Source: Lentisphaerae bacterium GWF2_45_14 (GTDB taxonomy: Bacteria > Verrucomicrobiota > Lentisphaeria > Victivallales > GWF2-45-14). From it: 37,059 nt of DNA. The position numbers and the translations under genes are program-made. This document shows positions 1 to 7,936 of this stretch, piece by piece. The stretch covers positions 1-37,059 of the forward strand of contig MHBG01000015.1 of assembly GCA_001804785.1 (NCBI GenBank), in the 5' to 3' direction. The notes under the pieces are model-generated. The model was not told the DNA's origin and ran no database searches. It saw nothing but the letters and a program-made list of their open reading frames with translations. Within the stretch, counting starts at the first letter, position 1. Each line of letters begins with the position of its first letter.

Positions 1-42
1 ATCCTTCAACAACTCATCCAATACCTTTTCGCTGATGGCCAT
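1..42 (-). CDS. IS256-family transposase, N-terminal 14 residues only
   Basis: Only the first 14 codons are inside the window, reading MAISEKVLDELLKD from the ATG at 42. A start of the form M-x-I-x-x-x-L-x-x-L-L-K-D matches the beginning of many IS256 (Mutator-like, DDE) transposases, where a Y-K-K-P segment usually follows. A purine-rich AAAGGAAAA segment just upstream could serve as the ribosome binding site. The catalytic residues lie outside the window, so it cannot be judged whether the transposase is intact. Confidence 0.5.
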   Translation of the reverse strand, partial: MAISEKVLDELLKD

Positions 43-81
43 AGCTTTTTTCCTTTCTCGTTAATTTAACTGCTATGTCCA

Positions 82-105
82 TTTACACAAAAAATTTACA
101 TACTC
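82..105. repeat. Putative IS256-type terminal inverted repeat
   Basis: Read from the outside inwards (minus strand), the segment starts GAGTATGTAAA and ends TTTGTGTAAA. This resembles the GATAAAGTCC...TTGTGTAAAA pattern I remember for IS256. The partner repeat is outside the window. The 8 bases immediately outside (106-113) would be the target duplication if the boundary is correct. Confidence 0.35.
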
Positions 106-116
106 GGGGTACCACC

Positions 117-152
117 TCATGTTCCCCCGCACTAAGGCGCAGGGGAACATGA
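117..152. terminator. Strong hairpin between hpf and the insertion sequence, possible terminator
   Basis: An 11-bp perfect inverted repeat (arms 117-127 and 142-152, TCATGTTCCCC and its complement) encloses a 14-base loop. It lies 40 bases downstream of the hpf stop codon, where a terminator for the minus-strand operon is expected. No clean T-tract follows on the minus strand. On the plus strand a T-rich stretch begins about 12 bases after the stem. It may be a terminator whose tail was lost to the insertion, or a structure of other use. Confidence 0.35.
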
Positions 153-190
153 AGGAGTCTTAGTTTTATTTAATTTCTATTGACTAGGAG

Positions 191-520
191 TTACTGTTCC
201 TCTACATCTCTTATTGAAGGCTTGTTCTTGTGGTCCTGCTTTTTGTCGATGTGCTTTCTTATTTGTACGTCAATTTTGGCAATGGCTGCGTCAATGGACT
301 CGTGAAGGTTATAGGTTTCTTCAACAGCTTCAGCTTCAAACTGCTTCATTTTGACAATCACTTCTACCTGGTAGCGAGTTTTTTTCTCAAGGTCCACGAC
401 CACCTTTGCGCTGGTGATCTTGAGATTTTTGTGGTCGAGTACATCATTGAGTTTGTTTGTGATGTATTCTTTTACTACTGGTTCGACCGAGCAATGGCGT
501 CCGCTTATTATGATTTCCAT
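191..520 (-). CDS. hpf: Ribosome hibernation promoting factor, short form
   Basis: HPF/YfiA proteins bind the small ribosomal subunit in the channel used by mRNA and tRNA and help form inactive ribosomes in stationary phase. The 109-residue product opens MEIIISGRHCSVEP, the usual beta-strand start of the family. It keeps the V-x-V-D-L-E-K-K and E-A-x-x-E-D/E-T-Y-x-x-I/L-H-x-S-I-D-x-A pattern of the RaiA fold (about residues 1-95). It lacks the C-terminal dimerisation domain of long HPF, so it is the short type. A strong GGAGG lies 6 bases before the ATG. It is the last gene of the lpt/kds operon. In many proteobacteria hpf also follows lptA-lptB, with rpoN between; rpoN is absent here. Confidence 0.9.
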   Translation of the reverse strand: MEIIISGRHCSVEPVVKEYITNKLNDVLDHKNLKITSAKVVVDLEKKTRYQVEVIVKMKQFEAEAVEETYNLHESIDAAIAKIDVQIRKHIDKKQDHKNKPSIRDVEEQ

Positions 521-555
521 TTCTACCTCCGTTTTTATTTTTAAGTTTTCCGGTC

Positions 556-1299
556 CTACATAGTAAATTTAGGGCCGAGATAAATTTCTCTGGCCTTATC
601 GTCTTTAACAAGATAATCTCTGTTTCCCTCGCATACAATGTTGCCTTCACTCATCAAATAAGCCCTGTCAACTACGGAAAGGGTTTCCCTCACGTTATGG
701 TCGGTTATCAGTATCCCGAGGTTTTTTTCCTGAAGCTGGCCTATAATCTGCTGCACGTCATAGACAGCTATGGGATCGACGCCGCTGAACGGTTCATCCA
801 GCAGGATAAACGAAGGATTCGTAACCAGTGCGCGGGTTATCTCGAGTCTGCGTCTTTCACCGCCGCTGAGAGTCATTGCCTTCTGTTTTGAAAGCGGTGC
901 GAGTTCAAGTTCATCAAGGAGGTGCCCAAGCCTTTCGCGCCTTTCGCTTCTGGTCATATCAAGGGTTTCAAGTATTGCCATTATATTCTGTTCGACGGTG
1001 AGTTTTCTAAATATGGACGGTTCCTGAGCCAGGTACCCCATTCCCATTCTTGCCCTTTTGTACATAGGCATCTGGGTGATTTCTTTGCCTTTGAATATGA
1101 TTTTTCCGCCGTCTGGTTTTATGAGGCCCATTATCATATAAAAGCTGGTTGTTTTTCCGGCGCCGTTTGGTCCGAGGAGGCCTACGACCTCGCCGCGTTT
1201 CACATAAATGGAAGCGTTGCTAACTACCCTTCTCCCATGGTAGGCCTTCACTAGGTTATGCGATTCCATCAATAATTCGCTATCCCCTGAAAACCCCAT
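556..1299 (-). CDS. lptB: LPS export ABC transporter ATP-binding protein LptB
   Basis: LptB is the cytoplasmic ATPase that powers LPS extraction by LptF/LptG and its transfer through LptC and LptA. The 247-residue product has Walker A GPNGAGKTT (43-51), an LSGGERRRLEI signature near residue 143, Walker B followed by LLDEPFSGVDP, and the switch His in ITDHNVRE. The FSGVDPIAV wording is specific for LptB rather than for LivG/LivF. The start at 1299 is preceded by AGGATAAGGAT. The next ATG (residue 11) would give a length closer to E. coli LptB, so the start is not certain. The gene ends in TAG, showing that TAG is a normal stop here. LptF and LptG are not in the window. Confidence 0.95.
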   Translation of the reverse strand: MGFSGDSELLMESHNLVKAYHGRRVVSNASIYVKRGEVVGLLGPNGAGKTTSFYMIMGLIKPDGGKIIFKGKEITQMPMYKRARMGMGYLAQEPSIFRKLTVEQNIMAILETLDMTRSERRERLGHLLDELELAPLSKQKAMTLSGGERRRLEITRALVTNPSFILLDEPFSGVDPIAVYDVQQIIGQLQEKNLGILITDHNVRETLSVVDRAYLMSEGNIVCEGNRDYLVKDDKAREIYLGPKFTM

Positions 1300-1335
1300 A
1301 TCCTTATCCTCTTTTTCTATTTAACTGTTTTTTGT

Positions 1336-2190
1336 TTACCGGGCGGATTCCGGCTGGTCCGTAACGATTACATCGCGAATGTCAGCTTTTTTGCCGGAAT
1401 TTTCTTCTTCTCGCACAGTATCCGGCTGGTCTATTCTTCCGGTATATACTTTTCTTTTTATTCTTTCCTGGTCGTCGGAGCTTTGGTTTTCCGCTTGGGG
1501 AGTTTGTATTGTCTGGGTCGCTCCGGGTTCGGCTGCTGGAATCTGTTGTTCAGGGGCTGGTGTGCCTTCGGCGCCTTCAAAAGCTGACTTGAATGATGTC
1601 TTAACATTTCCCTCGAATTTGGCCTTTTGCTGATCGCGCCACATGGTTATTTTGTCGGCTGAAATTACTTCCTCGCCTCTTGTTATCGAGGGATTATTTT
1701 CAGTAAGTTCTATTTTTCCTGTTTTCAGATCATAAACCGCTCTGCCTCCGACGGCTTTCTGGTCGCCTTTTTCCTTTTCGAGAGCATCATAGACTTTTCT
1801 GACGAGAACCACGTCTTCTTCGCAGAGAATACGTCTCAGCTCCTTTTTTCCCTTCATTTCTTCCGCTCCGGAAGCCGCAGGGGGTCCATTTTTTTTCATG
1901 GCGTCGTCGCCCTGATCTTTTTCTTCGAGAAATATGGTCAACTTATGGCATTTTATAGTCATATCGTCATCGTCCACGAATACATCACCCGTAAAAACAA
2001 TTATGTTTTTCCCGATGTCGGCATCAAGGGTTTCGGATGTTATTTGGGTCGGCTTTTTGGAACCTTTCCTTTTGCTTTTGGGTGTCGCGGCGTCTCCAAA
2101 AATGCCTTGAGCAGAGGCGGGGTACGGCAGGAGTGCCGTTATTATCCCGAAGACAGCTGCAGCGAGTATAACTTTAAAAACATTTCTCAT
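1336..2190 (-). CDS. lptA: LptA/OstA-like periplasmic LPS transport protein with long acidic/Pro tail
   Basis: LptA forms the periplasmic beta-jellyroll bridge that carries LPS from LptC to LptD. A signal peptide is visible at the N-terminus (hydrophobic run, then PASAQ). The OstA-type repeat follows: S-E-T-L-D-A-D...I-V-F-T-G-D-V, and later D-L-K-T-G-K-I-E-L-T-E-N-N-P-S-I-T-R-G-x-x-x-I-S-A-D-K-I-T-M-W. At about 284 residues it is much longer than the usual 180-190. It has an insertion of about 40 residues between the OstA strands, and the last 80 residues are rich in Pro, Gln, Glu and Ala and look disordered. I chose the ATG at 2190 over that at 2196 because AGGA lies 8 bases before the former and only 2 before the latter. 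The function is assigned from fold motifs and operon position. Confidence 0.85.
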   Translation of the reverse strand: MRNVFKVILAAAVFGIITALLPYPASAQGIFGDAATPKSKRKGSKKPTQITSETLDADIGKNIIVFTGDVFVDDDDMTIKCHKLTIFLEEKDQGDDAMKKNGPPAASGAEEMKGKKELRRILCEEDVVLVRKVYDALEKEKGDQKAVGGRAVYDLKTGKIELTENNPSITRGEEVISADKITMWRDQQKAKFEGNVKTSFKSAFEGAEGTPAPEQQIPAAEPGATQTIQTPQAENQSSDDQERIKRKVYTGRIDQPDTVREEENSGKKADIRDVIVTDQPESAR

Positions 2191-2269
2191 TGTCATTTTC
2201 CTGTTTTAGCTTTCAAAAAATATCCATTTAAAGGTTTTATTCAATCATTAATCAGATAAAAGCCTTTGT

Positions 2270-2893
2270 TCATTCTGATTTCTCATCGGTTTTGCCGTTT
2301 TTTTCAGTTCCTTTATCGTTTTTTTCAGTGGAAGCTGCCTTTTTTTCCTTTTCGGCACTTTCCTTTTTGGCGGCATCCGCCAGGTCTTTCCGGTAAACGA
2401 CTTTCACATTTTTATCTATATGGAGTGTCTGTCTTCCATGGTCCGCCTCGAAGCCGACTCCGTCCATATCGAGGAAATGGGATCTGACCTTAAGCCACTC
2501 TTTGCCTTTTATTATCTGGGTACTTCTGTCGTATTTGGCGCTGGGGGTTTGAATGAGCATTGTGGAACAGGGCTTATCCCTCCAGAATGCCTGAACTTTA
2601 TCCGAATCCAGCGTAATATCATAGACATTGAGATTCTCGAGATTTTTAACAACACGTATATCAGTTATTTCTTTACTGAGTATGTCGACAAGTACTCCAT
2701 TTATATTTACAACTATTCCGAGTGCGTCGGCTTCTTTTCCATACAGAATAAACTCGGCTTTGTTGGTTTTTGCGTTATACTGCGGCAACCTGAAGTGCTT
2801 TAGCAAGGCGGTGCCGTCCGAGGCCTGCGAATAGAGCCTCGCTGAAAACGCCAATGCTACTATTACTATTGCAAGTATTTTGCTATTAAGCAC
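2270..2893 (-). CDS. lptC: LptC-like LPS export protein (membrane-anchored, periplasmic)
   Basis: LptC sits on the periplasmic face of the inner membrane and passes LPS from LptB2FG to LptA. The product has one N-terminal hydrophobic segment, a beta-rich middle containing an OstA/LptC-like S-A-K-Y-D...I-I-K-G-K-E-W-L-K-V...D-M-D-G-V-G-F-E-A-D segment, and a tail of about 40 residues made almost only of Lys, Glu, Asp, Ala and Thr. Sequence match to LptC alone is weak; position between kdsC and lptA supports the call. The longest frame starts at 2923 inside kdsC, but the GTG at 2893 has AGGGG 8 bases upstream and starts a compact signal anchor, so I prefer it. It still overlaps the kdsC 3' end by 28 bases. 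Confidence 0.7.
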   Translation of the reverse strand: MLNSKILAIVIVALAFSARLYSQASDGTALLKHFRLPQYNAKTNKAEFILYGKEADALGIVVNINGVLVDILSKEITDIRVVKNLENLNVYDITLDSDKVQAFWRDKPCSTMLIQTPSAKYDRSTQIIKGKEWLKVRSHFLDMDGVGFEADHGRQTLHIDKNVKVVYRKDLADAAKKESAEKEKKAASTEKNDKGTEKNGKTDEKSE

Positions 2894-3384
2894 GGCCACT
2901 TCCCCTGTTCTTTTAACAACCATTCAACGATTTCCCTAACCGCGCCCGCGCCCCCCGGAAGCTTTGTCCTGAAATCACAGAATTCATCCATATATTCCGG
3001 AGCGTCTGCAACGGTTACGGAAACTCCTGCCCTCCGCATCACCGGAACATCAACGATGTCGTCCCCCGTATAGAGGCATTCCTCCGGTTTGAGCTTATTC
3101 TCCTCAAGCAGGATATCGAAAGCGGCGGCCTTATCTTTACAGCCTTCATAAATAAAATCAAATTTAAGTTCGGACGCCCTCTGCCTGTTCGCCTCGGCTG
3201 AACGTCCGGAAAGGGCGCCGATCTTAATGCCTGCGCGAGAGGCCATCTTAAGGCCGTGTCCATCTCTGACATGAAAAAACTTTATCTCATTTTTCCCGTC
3301 ATAACCGATTCTGCCGTCAGTCAGAACTCCATCGATATCCATAACGATTGCTTTTATTTTGAGGGCTTTTTCAGGCAAGTTCAT
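2866..3384 (-). CDS. kdsC: 3-deoxy-D-manno-octulosonate 8-phosphate phosphatase
   Basis: KdsC removes the phosphate from Kdo-8-phosphate to give Kdo, the third step of the pathway, in the cytoplasm. The 172-residue product has the HAD motif [11 protein letters not shown] with its two catalytic Asp residues, motif II in the [16 protein letters not shown] segment, the conserved Lys in the E-G-C-K-D-K region, and motif [15 protein letters not shown]. There is no cap domain, as is usual for KdsC, which works as a tetramer. The start overlaps the end of kdsA by 14 bases and the stop (TAG) lies inside the start region of lptC, so expression is probably translationally coupled. Confidence 0.95.
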   Translation of the reverse strand: MNLPEKALKIKAIVMDIDGVLTDGRIGYDGKNEIKFFHVRDGHGLKMASRAGIKIGALSGRSAEANRQRASELKFDFIYEGCKDKAAAFDILLEENKLKPEECLYTGDDIVDVPVMRRAGVSVTVADAPEYMDEFCDFRTKLPGGAGAVREIVEWLLKEQGKWPCLIAKYLQ

Positions 3385-4183
3385 GGATTTTCCTTATCTG
3401 AGAGAGCACATTTTCAGCCGACTCGAAATCAAGGCTGTTCGGCCCGTCCGAAAGGGCTTTTCCCGGGTTGGGATGCACCTCCATGAATATGGCATCGATA
3501 CCGACAGCCGCAGCGGCGCGCGCAAGCGGAAGAATAAATTCGCGCTGACCCCCGGACGAATTGCCGAGCCCGCCGGGAAGCTGTACCGAATGCGTCGCAT
3601 CGAAAATAACCGGAACACCGAGCGAACGCATGATTGCAAGCGACCTCATATCGACAACAAGATTATTATAGCCGAAGGAGCTCCCTCTTTCGGTCAACAT
3701 CACTCTGTCATTCCCCGTACTTCTTACCTTTTCGACCGCTCCTGCCATGTCTTTCGGAGCCATGAACTGGCCTTTTTTTATGTTGACAGGCTTTCCGGTG
3801 GCGCCGCAGGCCGCGAGCAGGTCTGTCTGGCGGCAGAGGAATGCCGGTATCTGGAGTACGTCAACGACACTGGCACATTCTTCGGCCTGAGAGCTTTCAT
3901 GCACATCGGTAAGTACTGGAAGAGAAAGTTTTTCACGGACCGTGGCCAGAATTTCGAGTCCGTGCTCCAAGCCGGCTCCGCGGAAAGATTTCACGCTCGA
4001 GCGGTTTGCCTTGTCAAACGATGCCTTGAAGATATAGTTAAGCCCTAGCTTTTCGCAGATTTCCTTCATGCTCCAGGCTATTTCCAGGCATATTTCCATA
4101 CTTTCCGCAACGCACGGTCCGCCGATGACGGTAAGCGGTCCTGAACCTATTGATATCTTGTCATTTATTTTAACGGGATTCAT
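3371..4183 (-). CDS. kdsA: Kdo-8-phosphate synthase, metal-dependent type
   Basis: KdsA condenses arabinose-5-phosphate with phosphoenolpyruvate to make Kdo-8-phosphate. The 270-residue TIM barrel shows GGPCVAES (C24), [34 protein letters not shown] and F-D-A-T-H-S-V-Q. From established KdsA work, a Cys at the position of C24 marks the metal-dependent class (as in Aquifex), where E. coli-type enzymes have Asn. The ATG overlaps the kdsB stop codon in an ATGA arrangement. Arabinose-5-phosphate isomerase (kdsD) is not present in the window. Confidence 0.96.
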   Translation of the reverse strand: MNPVKINDKISIGSGPLTVIGGPCVAESMEICLEIAWSMKEICEKLGLNYIFKASFDKANRSSVKSFRGAGLEHGLEILATVREKLSLPVLTDVHESSQAEECASVVDVLQIPAFLCRQTDLLAACGATGKPVNIKKGQFMAPKDMAGAVEKVRSTGNDRVMLTERGSSFGYNNLVVDMRSLAIMRSLGVPVIFDATHSVQLPGGLGNSSGGQREFILPLARAAAAVGIDAIFMEVHPNPGKALSDGPNSLDFESAENVLSQIRKIHELA

Positions 4184-4929
4184 TTTCCAAGTTCCTCTCT
4201 TATACGCTTTTCGGCTTTTTCAAGATCTTCAGGGGTATCGACCCCTATAGTGCTTAAATTGCTTGTATGAACATAAATTTTTATTCCGTTTTCAAGAGCT
4301 CTGAGCTGCTCGAGTTTTTCGCATTTTTCGAGTCTGCTTTCCGGCAGTGATACTATTTTCGCAAGGGTTTCTCTCCGGTATGCGTAAATCCCCCAGTGTA
4401 GATAAGTTGGGGTGTCCTCGCCGCCTTCCCTCAGAAACGGAATCATCGACCTGCTGAAGTAGAGCGCGAAATTGTCTTTGCCGAAAACAACCTTAACCAT
4501 GTTGGGATTATTCTCAAACGACTTTCTGACGCACGGTACGGCGACCGTGGCCATTTCCAGTGAAGGATTGGACACCATGATATCGATAAGTTCATCAATA
4601 ACTTTTACGGGTATGAGCGGTTCATCCCCCTGGACATTGATTATTATATCGCAATCGAGATTAGATATTGCCTCGTGAATCCTGTCCGTGCCGGACGGGT
4701 GCGACGGCAATGTCATTACCGCCCTGCATCCGAAAGATTCGACAGCATCAATTACTTTTTTATCATCGGCAGCGACAAGCACGGTCCCGGCCTTTGACGC
4801 CGCAGCCTTTTCGCAGACCCATTGCAGTAGTGGTTTCCCACAGAGATTAGCAAGAACCTTTCCAGGAAATCTCGTACTTCCGAGCCTTGCCGGAATGACC
4901 GCCGCAACCCTGTCATTTTTATTTATCAT
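4180..4929 (-). CDS. kdsB: CMP-Kdo synthetase (3-deoxy-manno-octulosonate cytidylyltransferase)
   Basis: KdsB activates Kdo with CTP to give CMP-Kdo, the donor for lipid A glycosylation. The 249-residue product begins with the nucleotidyltransferase motif [17 protein letters not shown]. It continues with [24 protein letters not shown] and H-W-G-I-Y-A-Y-R, all characteristic of KdsB. The C-terminus carries the usual [12 protein letters not shown]-x-K-I segment. It overlaps hldA by 11 bases upstream and kdsA by 4 bases downstream, so all three are almost certainly one transcript. Confidence 0.97.
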   Translation of the reverse strand: MINKNDRVAAVIPARLGSTRFPGKVLANLCGKPLLQWVCEKAAASKAGTVLVAADDKKVIDAVESFGCRAVMTLPSHPSGTDRIHEAISNLDCDIIINVQGDEPLIPVKVIDELIDIMVSNPSLEMATVAVPCVRKSFENNPNMVKVVFGKDNFALYFSRSMIPFLREGGEDTPTYLHWGIYAYRRETLAKIVSLPESRLEKCEKLEQLRALENGIKIYVHTSNLSTIGVDTPEDLEKAEKRIREELGK

Positions 4930-5929
4930 ATTTAAAATTTTCCCTGAGTTCTTCCGTTGAGACCGTCGCGGTACCTATCTTTCCAACCACTATTCCTGCC
5001 GCATGATTAGATATTATTGCCGCTTCAATTCCATCGGCTCCACCTGCAAGCGAAAGGGTAAAAGCTGCCATTACGGTATCGCCCGCACCGGAAACATCAT
5101 AAACTTCCCTTGCCTGTGTCGGAATAAAGTGTCTCGAACCGTCTTTTGCAAAAAGAGCAAGCCCCTGCGGACCCAGTGAAATAAGAAGATAGTCGGGTTC
5201 CCATCTTTTAATAAGTTTTCCGGCGACGTCTATTAAGGCTGAATCATTTTCCGCCGATTCAGCCGGGTCACTGCAATAAGTTCCGGCAAGTGCGAATGCC
5301 TCGGATCGGTTTGGCTTGAGAAGCGTGAGCCTTTTTACCTCAAGCAACTGGCTGATATGTGGATCAAGCGACACCATTACGTTGTTTGCCCGTGCCACCT
5401 CTATCACCTTCTGTAGCATCTCCAGGCTCAACACGCCTTTTGCGTAATCTTCAAATATAAGCGCGTCCAGGTTGTGTTTTTCTATTTCCGAAATTATGTC
5501 TTCGGTTATTTTTTCCCGGAGTTGTGCAGGGATTGGAAGAGTATCCTCAAAATCGATCCTGACCAACTGCTGGGCCCCTGCCATAACCCTCTGCTTTTCA
5601 GTAGTCCTCCGCTGAGGGTCGGGGTAAACCGAAGAATTTCTTATACCTTCGGCAGCCAACAGTTTTTCAATAGCCTTTCCATTGGGGTCGTTTCCCGTAA
5701 CCCCGAAGGCGGAAGCCTTCCCGCCGAGAGTTATAACATTGAGCATTACGTTTGCGGCTCCTCCGAGCCTCAACTCCTTGTCTTTTACCCGCACAACGGG
5801 CACGGGAGCTTCAGGCGATATTCTCGTAGCCTTGCCGCAGAGGTAAACGTCAAGCATCAGGTCTCCCACAACGCCTATTCGCTTCTCCGGAAAATTACTT
5901 ATTATGCTGTCCAGTCTTTCTCTCTTCAT
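4919..5929 (-). CDS. hldA: D-glycero-beta-D-manno-heptose-7-phosphate kinase (kinase-only)
   Basis: This PfkB/ribokinase-type enzyme phosphorylates heptose-7-phosphate at C1 on the way to ADP-heptose for the LPS inner core. The 336-residue product shows VVGDLMLDVYL, SPEAPVPVV, GGAANVMLN, the D-Y-A-K-G-V-L segment, K-P-N-R-S-E and the catalytic D-V-S-G-A-G-D-T (GAGD at 281-284). E. coli HldE carries a C-terminal adenylyltransferase domain; here the protein ends after the kinase, so a separate HldC/RfaE2 would be needed and is not in the window. The start overlaps the previous frame by 35 bases, with a CCGGAAA site 2 bases before the ATG. Confidence 0.9.
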   Translation of the reverse strand: MKRERLDSIISNFPEKRIGVVGDLMLDVYLCGKATRISPEAPVPVVRVKDKELRLGGAANVMLNVITLGGKASAFGVTGNDPNGKAIEKLLAAEGIRNSSVYPDPQRRTTEKQRVMAGAQQLVRIDFEDTLPIPAQLREKITEDIISEIEKHNLDALIFEDYAKGVLSLEMLQKVIEVARANNVMVSLDPHISQLLEVKRLTLLKPNRSEAFALAGTYCSDPAESAENDSALIDVAGKLIKRWEPDYLLISLGPQGLALFAKDGSRHFIPTQAREVYDVSGAGDTVMAAFTLSLAGGADGIEAAIISNHAAGIVVGKIGTATVSTEELRENFKYDK

Positions 5930-6440
5930 TTTCCGGTGTAGTTTCCTTCTTTTGGCTGGCCTTTTCTAGGGGTTCAATACCACAGTCTGAGGCTAGGTAT
6001 TCCATATATTTCTCACGGTCTATACTCTCCTTGACGGTATAAAAAAGATTTTCCTTTTTCATTCTGAAGAATATCTTTTCGAATTCCTGAATATCCTGAT
6101 AAATATCGCGTATCTGGTTCCGGCTCAAGTCGCTTCCATACGTTCTGATATATCTCGCATAATCATCAAGACATATCCTTATAATAGTTATTTCCCCTTC
6201 GGCTGTTCCTTTACATTTCCGGGCATACGACGAAAAGTTTGCCCGCAGGAGGTCTTCGATCTCTATCATTTCCTGAAAGGCCGATTCTTTTTCCCACATA
6301 CTTGCAGAACGAAGGTGCATCGGTATCCAAACTACTATTACAAGCTCCAGAAATGTTATGAGAATAAAAAGGAACACGGCCAACCATGTAACCATGTCCT
6401 TTTTACGTTTTATCACATTATTTTCATTTATAATTTCCAA
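5895..6440 (-). CDS. Unknown single-pass membrane protein heading the kds/lpt operon
   Basis: I do not recognise this 181-residue protein. It has a basic N-terminus (K-R-K-K), one strong transmembrane helix at about 17-38, and a predicted helical, charged soluble region of about 140 residues. The C-terminus is a Lys/Glu/Thr-rich tail. The positive charges before the helix suggest an N-in topology with the main domain in the periplasm. Two Cys (in the A-R-K-C-K-G and S-D-C-G-I segments) could pair there. It overlaps hldA by 35 bases, so it is co-expressed with the Kdo/heptose genes, and an envelope role is likely but unproven. The ribosome binding site before 6440 is weak, and a shorter start within the first 16 residues is possible. 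Confidence 0.7.
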   Translation of the reverse strand: MEIINENNVIKRKKDMVTWLAVFLFILITFLELVIVVWIPMHLRSASMWEKESAFQEMIEIEDLLRANFSSYARKCKGTAEGEITIIRICLDDYARYIRTYGSDLSRNQIRDIYQDIQEFEKIFFRMKKENLFYTVKESIDREKYMEYLASDCGIEPLEKASQKKETTPENEERKTGQHNK

Positions 6441-6544
6441 ATCAGGGCCCTGTTCTAAATAAATACATAAATATTCAAAACCTGATAATCTAGCCTCTTT
6501 AAGGCCTTATTACAAGTAATCCGGGCTTTTAAGTCCTCGCAGAT

Positions 6545-7921
6545 TTAGAGGCTTGTAAGCTTCTTGCTCAAGATGCTGATACCGGCGAGAAGTTTTTCGG
6601 AAGTATCCATGGCAAAAGGATTTGAACGGGGGGTCGTTTCATATCCGCCGCGTCCGTAGTTCCATTTATTTGGAATATAACCGCCACTTAAGTTCGGTGA
6701 TCCTGTTCCGTTCGAGTGTTCTACTACCATGACAAGACTTCCCGGAAATATCCGCCATTTTATTTCGAGGCCAATTTCTACAAACGGTTCAGCGGGCAGT
6801 GATACGATATAAATGCCTTCGCAGGGTGAAAATCCGCAAAGCCGGAAGATCCTTTCTTCTTTGTCCTCCGCCGTCTTAAGAAGTGCTTTGGCAAAAAATT
6901 TTAAGGCAGCCGGTGTTTTCTTCGCAAGATCTACAGAGTGAAGCTCCCCTCCGTTCTCTGCATCGGGAATATCCTTATATTTTTCAAGGACAGCACGTGC
7001 TTCATCCTGTTCCTCTTTACTTATTTCACGAGCTCCGGTAGTGACACTTACCGAGCTTGACTTGAAATCCAGCTTCGCGAGTTCTGTCATCCGGGAAAGT
7101 GCTTTTTTGACTGATTCGGCATAACCCTTTCCTACACGTTCCGCCTCGGCGTATGAAAACTGTTCTGAAGGCTCCATTACATCTAGGTGGTTTATATCGC
7201 CCGAGCAGGCAACGAGTGAAAAAAGCATGAGGTCCTTCCCCTCCGTTTTCTGAAGCTCGCGCCTCATAAATCCATGCCAATCCGATGAAACCCCATTACC
7301 GCCTACAGTATCTGCATGATTTGATATATTGGCGAGGATTACCTGCCAGTTTCCGGCGTTGTCCTTTATTCCGAGAATCGGTATCTCAGGATCGGTCGTC
7401 CCCTCCGAATGCTCTATTTCCGGATTGAGTTTGCCGGGGTTGGTGAGGATGGTGCCGTCTTTCATAAAATATCTGCGGTTAAATGAAAGGTCATGATTGA
7501 AAGTCCTGCCCCTGAACAGGCGGCCCTCTTTCATCTCTGAAAGCGCCTTTCTGAGGGTTTTCGCTCCTGCTTCAGCGGCATCTTCGATATACTGCGAATC
7601 GCAACCCGGCTTTCCAATCCTTATTTCGGGCGCGGTGTGCGAATGTGTTGCCGTGATTATTATATTCTCACGAGAAATCTCTTTTACGTCCGATATCTTT
7701 TTAAGAAAAGCTTCCGCGAAATACTCTGATATTGTTACAAGGTCATACTGAACTATTGCGAAATAATGGCCGGAGTAATTAAAGACAAGTGCCCTGACTT
7801 CTATATCGTCAAGTATTTTGTCCCAGATCCTCTCATTAAAATATCCTGCCAGCGAACAGGGCCTTAGCGGTACTATTGAGGCTGACGCGGCGCCATACAT
7901 CAAGCGCTTTTCCGAATTCAT
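6545..7921 (-). CDS. Neutral/alkaline non-lysosomal ceramidase-family protein
   Basis: The 458-residue protein matches the N-terminal catalytic domain of neutral ceramidases, zinc amidases that cleave the N-acyl bond of ceramide. Family landmarks are visible: A-T-H-S-H-T-A-P-E at 91-99 (usually T-H-T-H-S-G-P), N-H-A-D-T-V-G from 201, S-x-D-W-H-G-F in place of S-A-D-Y-P-G, C-S-G-D-I-N-H around 239-245, a late L-P-A-E-P-F-V-E-I-G, and G-G-Y-E near the end for the zinc Tyr. There is no signal peptide and no C-terminal immunoglobulin-like domain, so it is shorter than secreted ceramidases and probably cytoplasmic. Many bacterial relatives have no tested ceramide substrate, so I do not assert one. 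It starts 15 bases after the chemoreceptor gene and is probably co-transcribed with it. Confidence 0.8.
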   Translation of the reverse strand: MNSEKRLMYGAASASIVPLRPCSLAGYFNERIWDKILDDIEVRALVFNYSGHYFAIVQYDLVTISEYFAEAFLKKISDVKEISRENIIITATHSHTAPEIRIGKPGCDSQYIEDAAEAGAKTLRKALSEMKEGRLFRGRTFNHDLSFNRRYFMKDGTILTNPGKLNPEIEHSEGTTDPEIPILGIKDNAGNWQVILANISNHADTVGGNGVSSDWHGFMRRELQKTEGKDLMLFSLVACSGDINHLDVMEPSEQFSYAEAERVGKGYAESVKKALSRMTELAKLDFKSSSVSVTTGAREISKEEQDEARAVLEKYKDIPDAENGGELHSVDLAKKTPAALKFFAKALLKTAEDKEERIFRLCGFSPCEGIYIVSLPAEPFVEIGLEIKWRIFPGSLVMVVEHSNGTGSPNLSGGYIPNKWNYGRGGYETTPRSNPFAMDTSEKLLAGISILSKKLTSL

Positions 7922-7936
7922 TACCGTTTCTTTCTC

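Larger units (their letters stand above)
1..105 (-). mobile_element. End of an IS256-family insertion sequence (cut by window edge)
   Basis: A minus-strand reading frame at the window edge begins with residues typical of IS256-type transposases. It is preceded by an outer end resembling an IS256 terminal inverted repeat (82-105). If this is right, the element's outer boundary is near 105 and the rest of it lies left of the window. The element sits just beyond the 3' end of the hpf operon, so it disrupts no gene visible here. The call rests on a short piece of sequence and on remembered family similarity. Confidence 0.55.

Noticed and set aside
3359-4048. 229-codon frame antisense to kdsA
   Set aside because: kdsA is certain from motifs and the antisense frame has no family resemblance.
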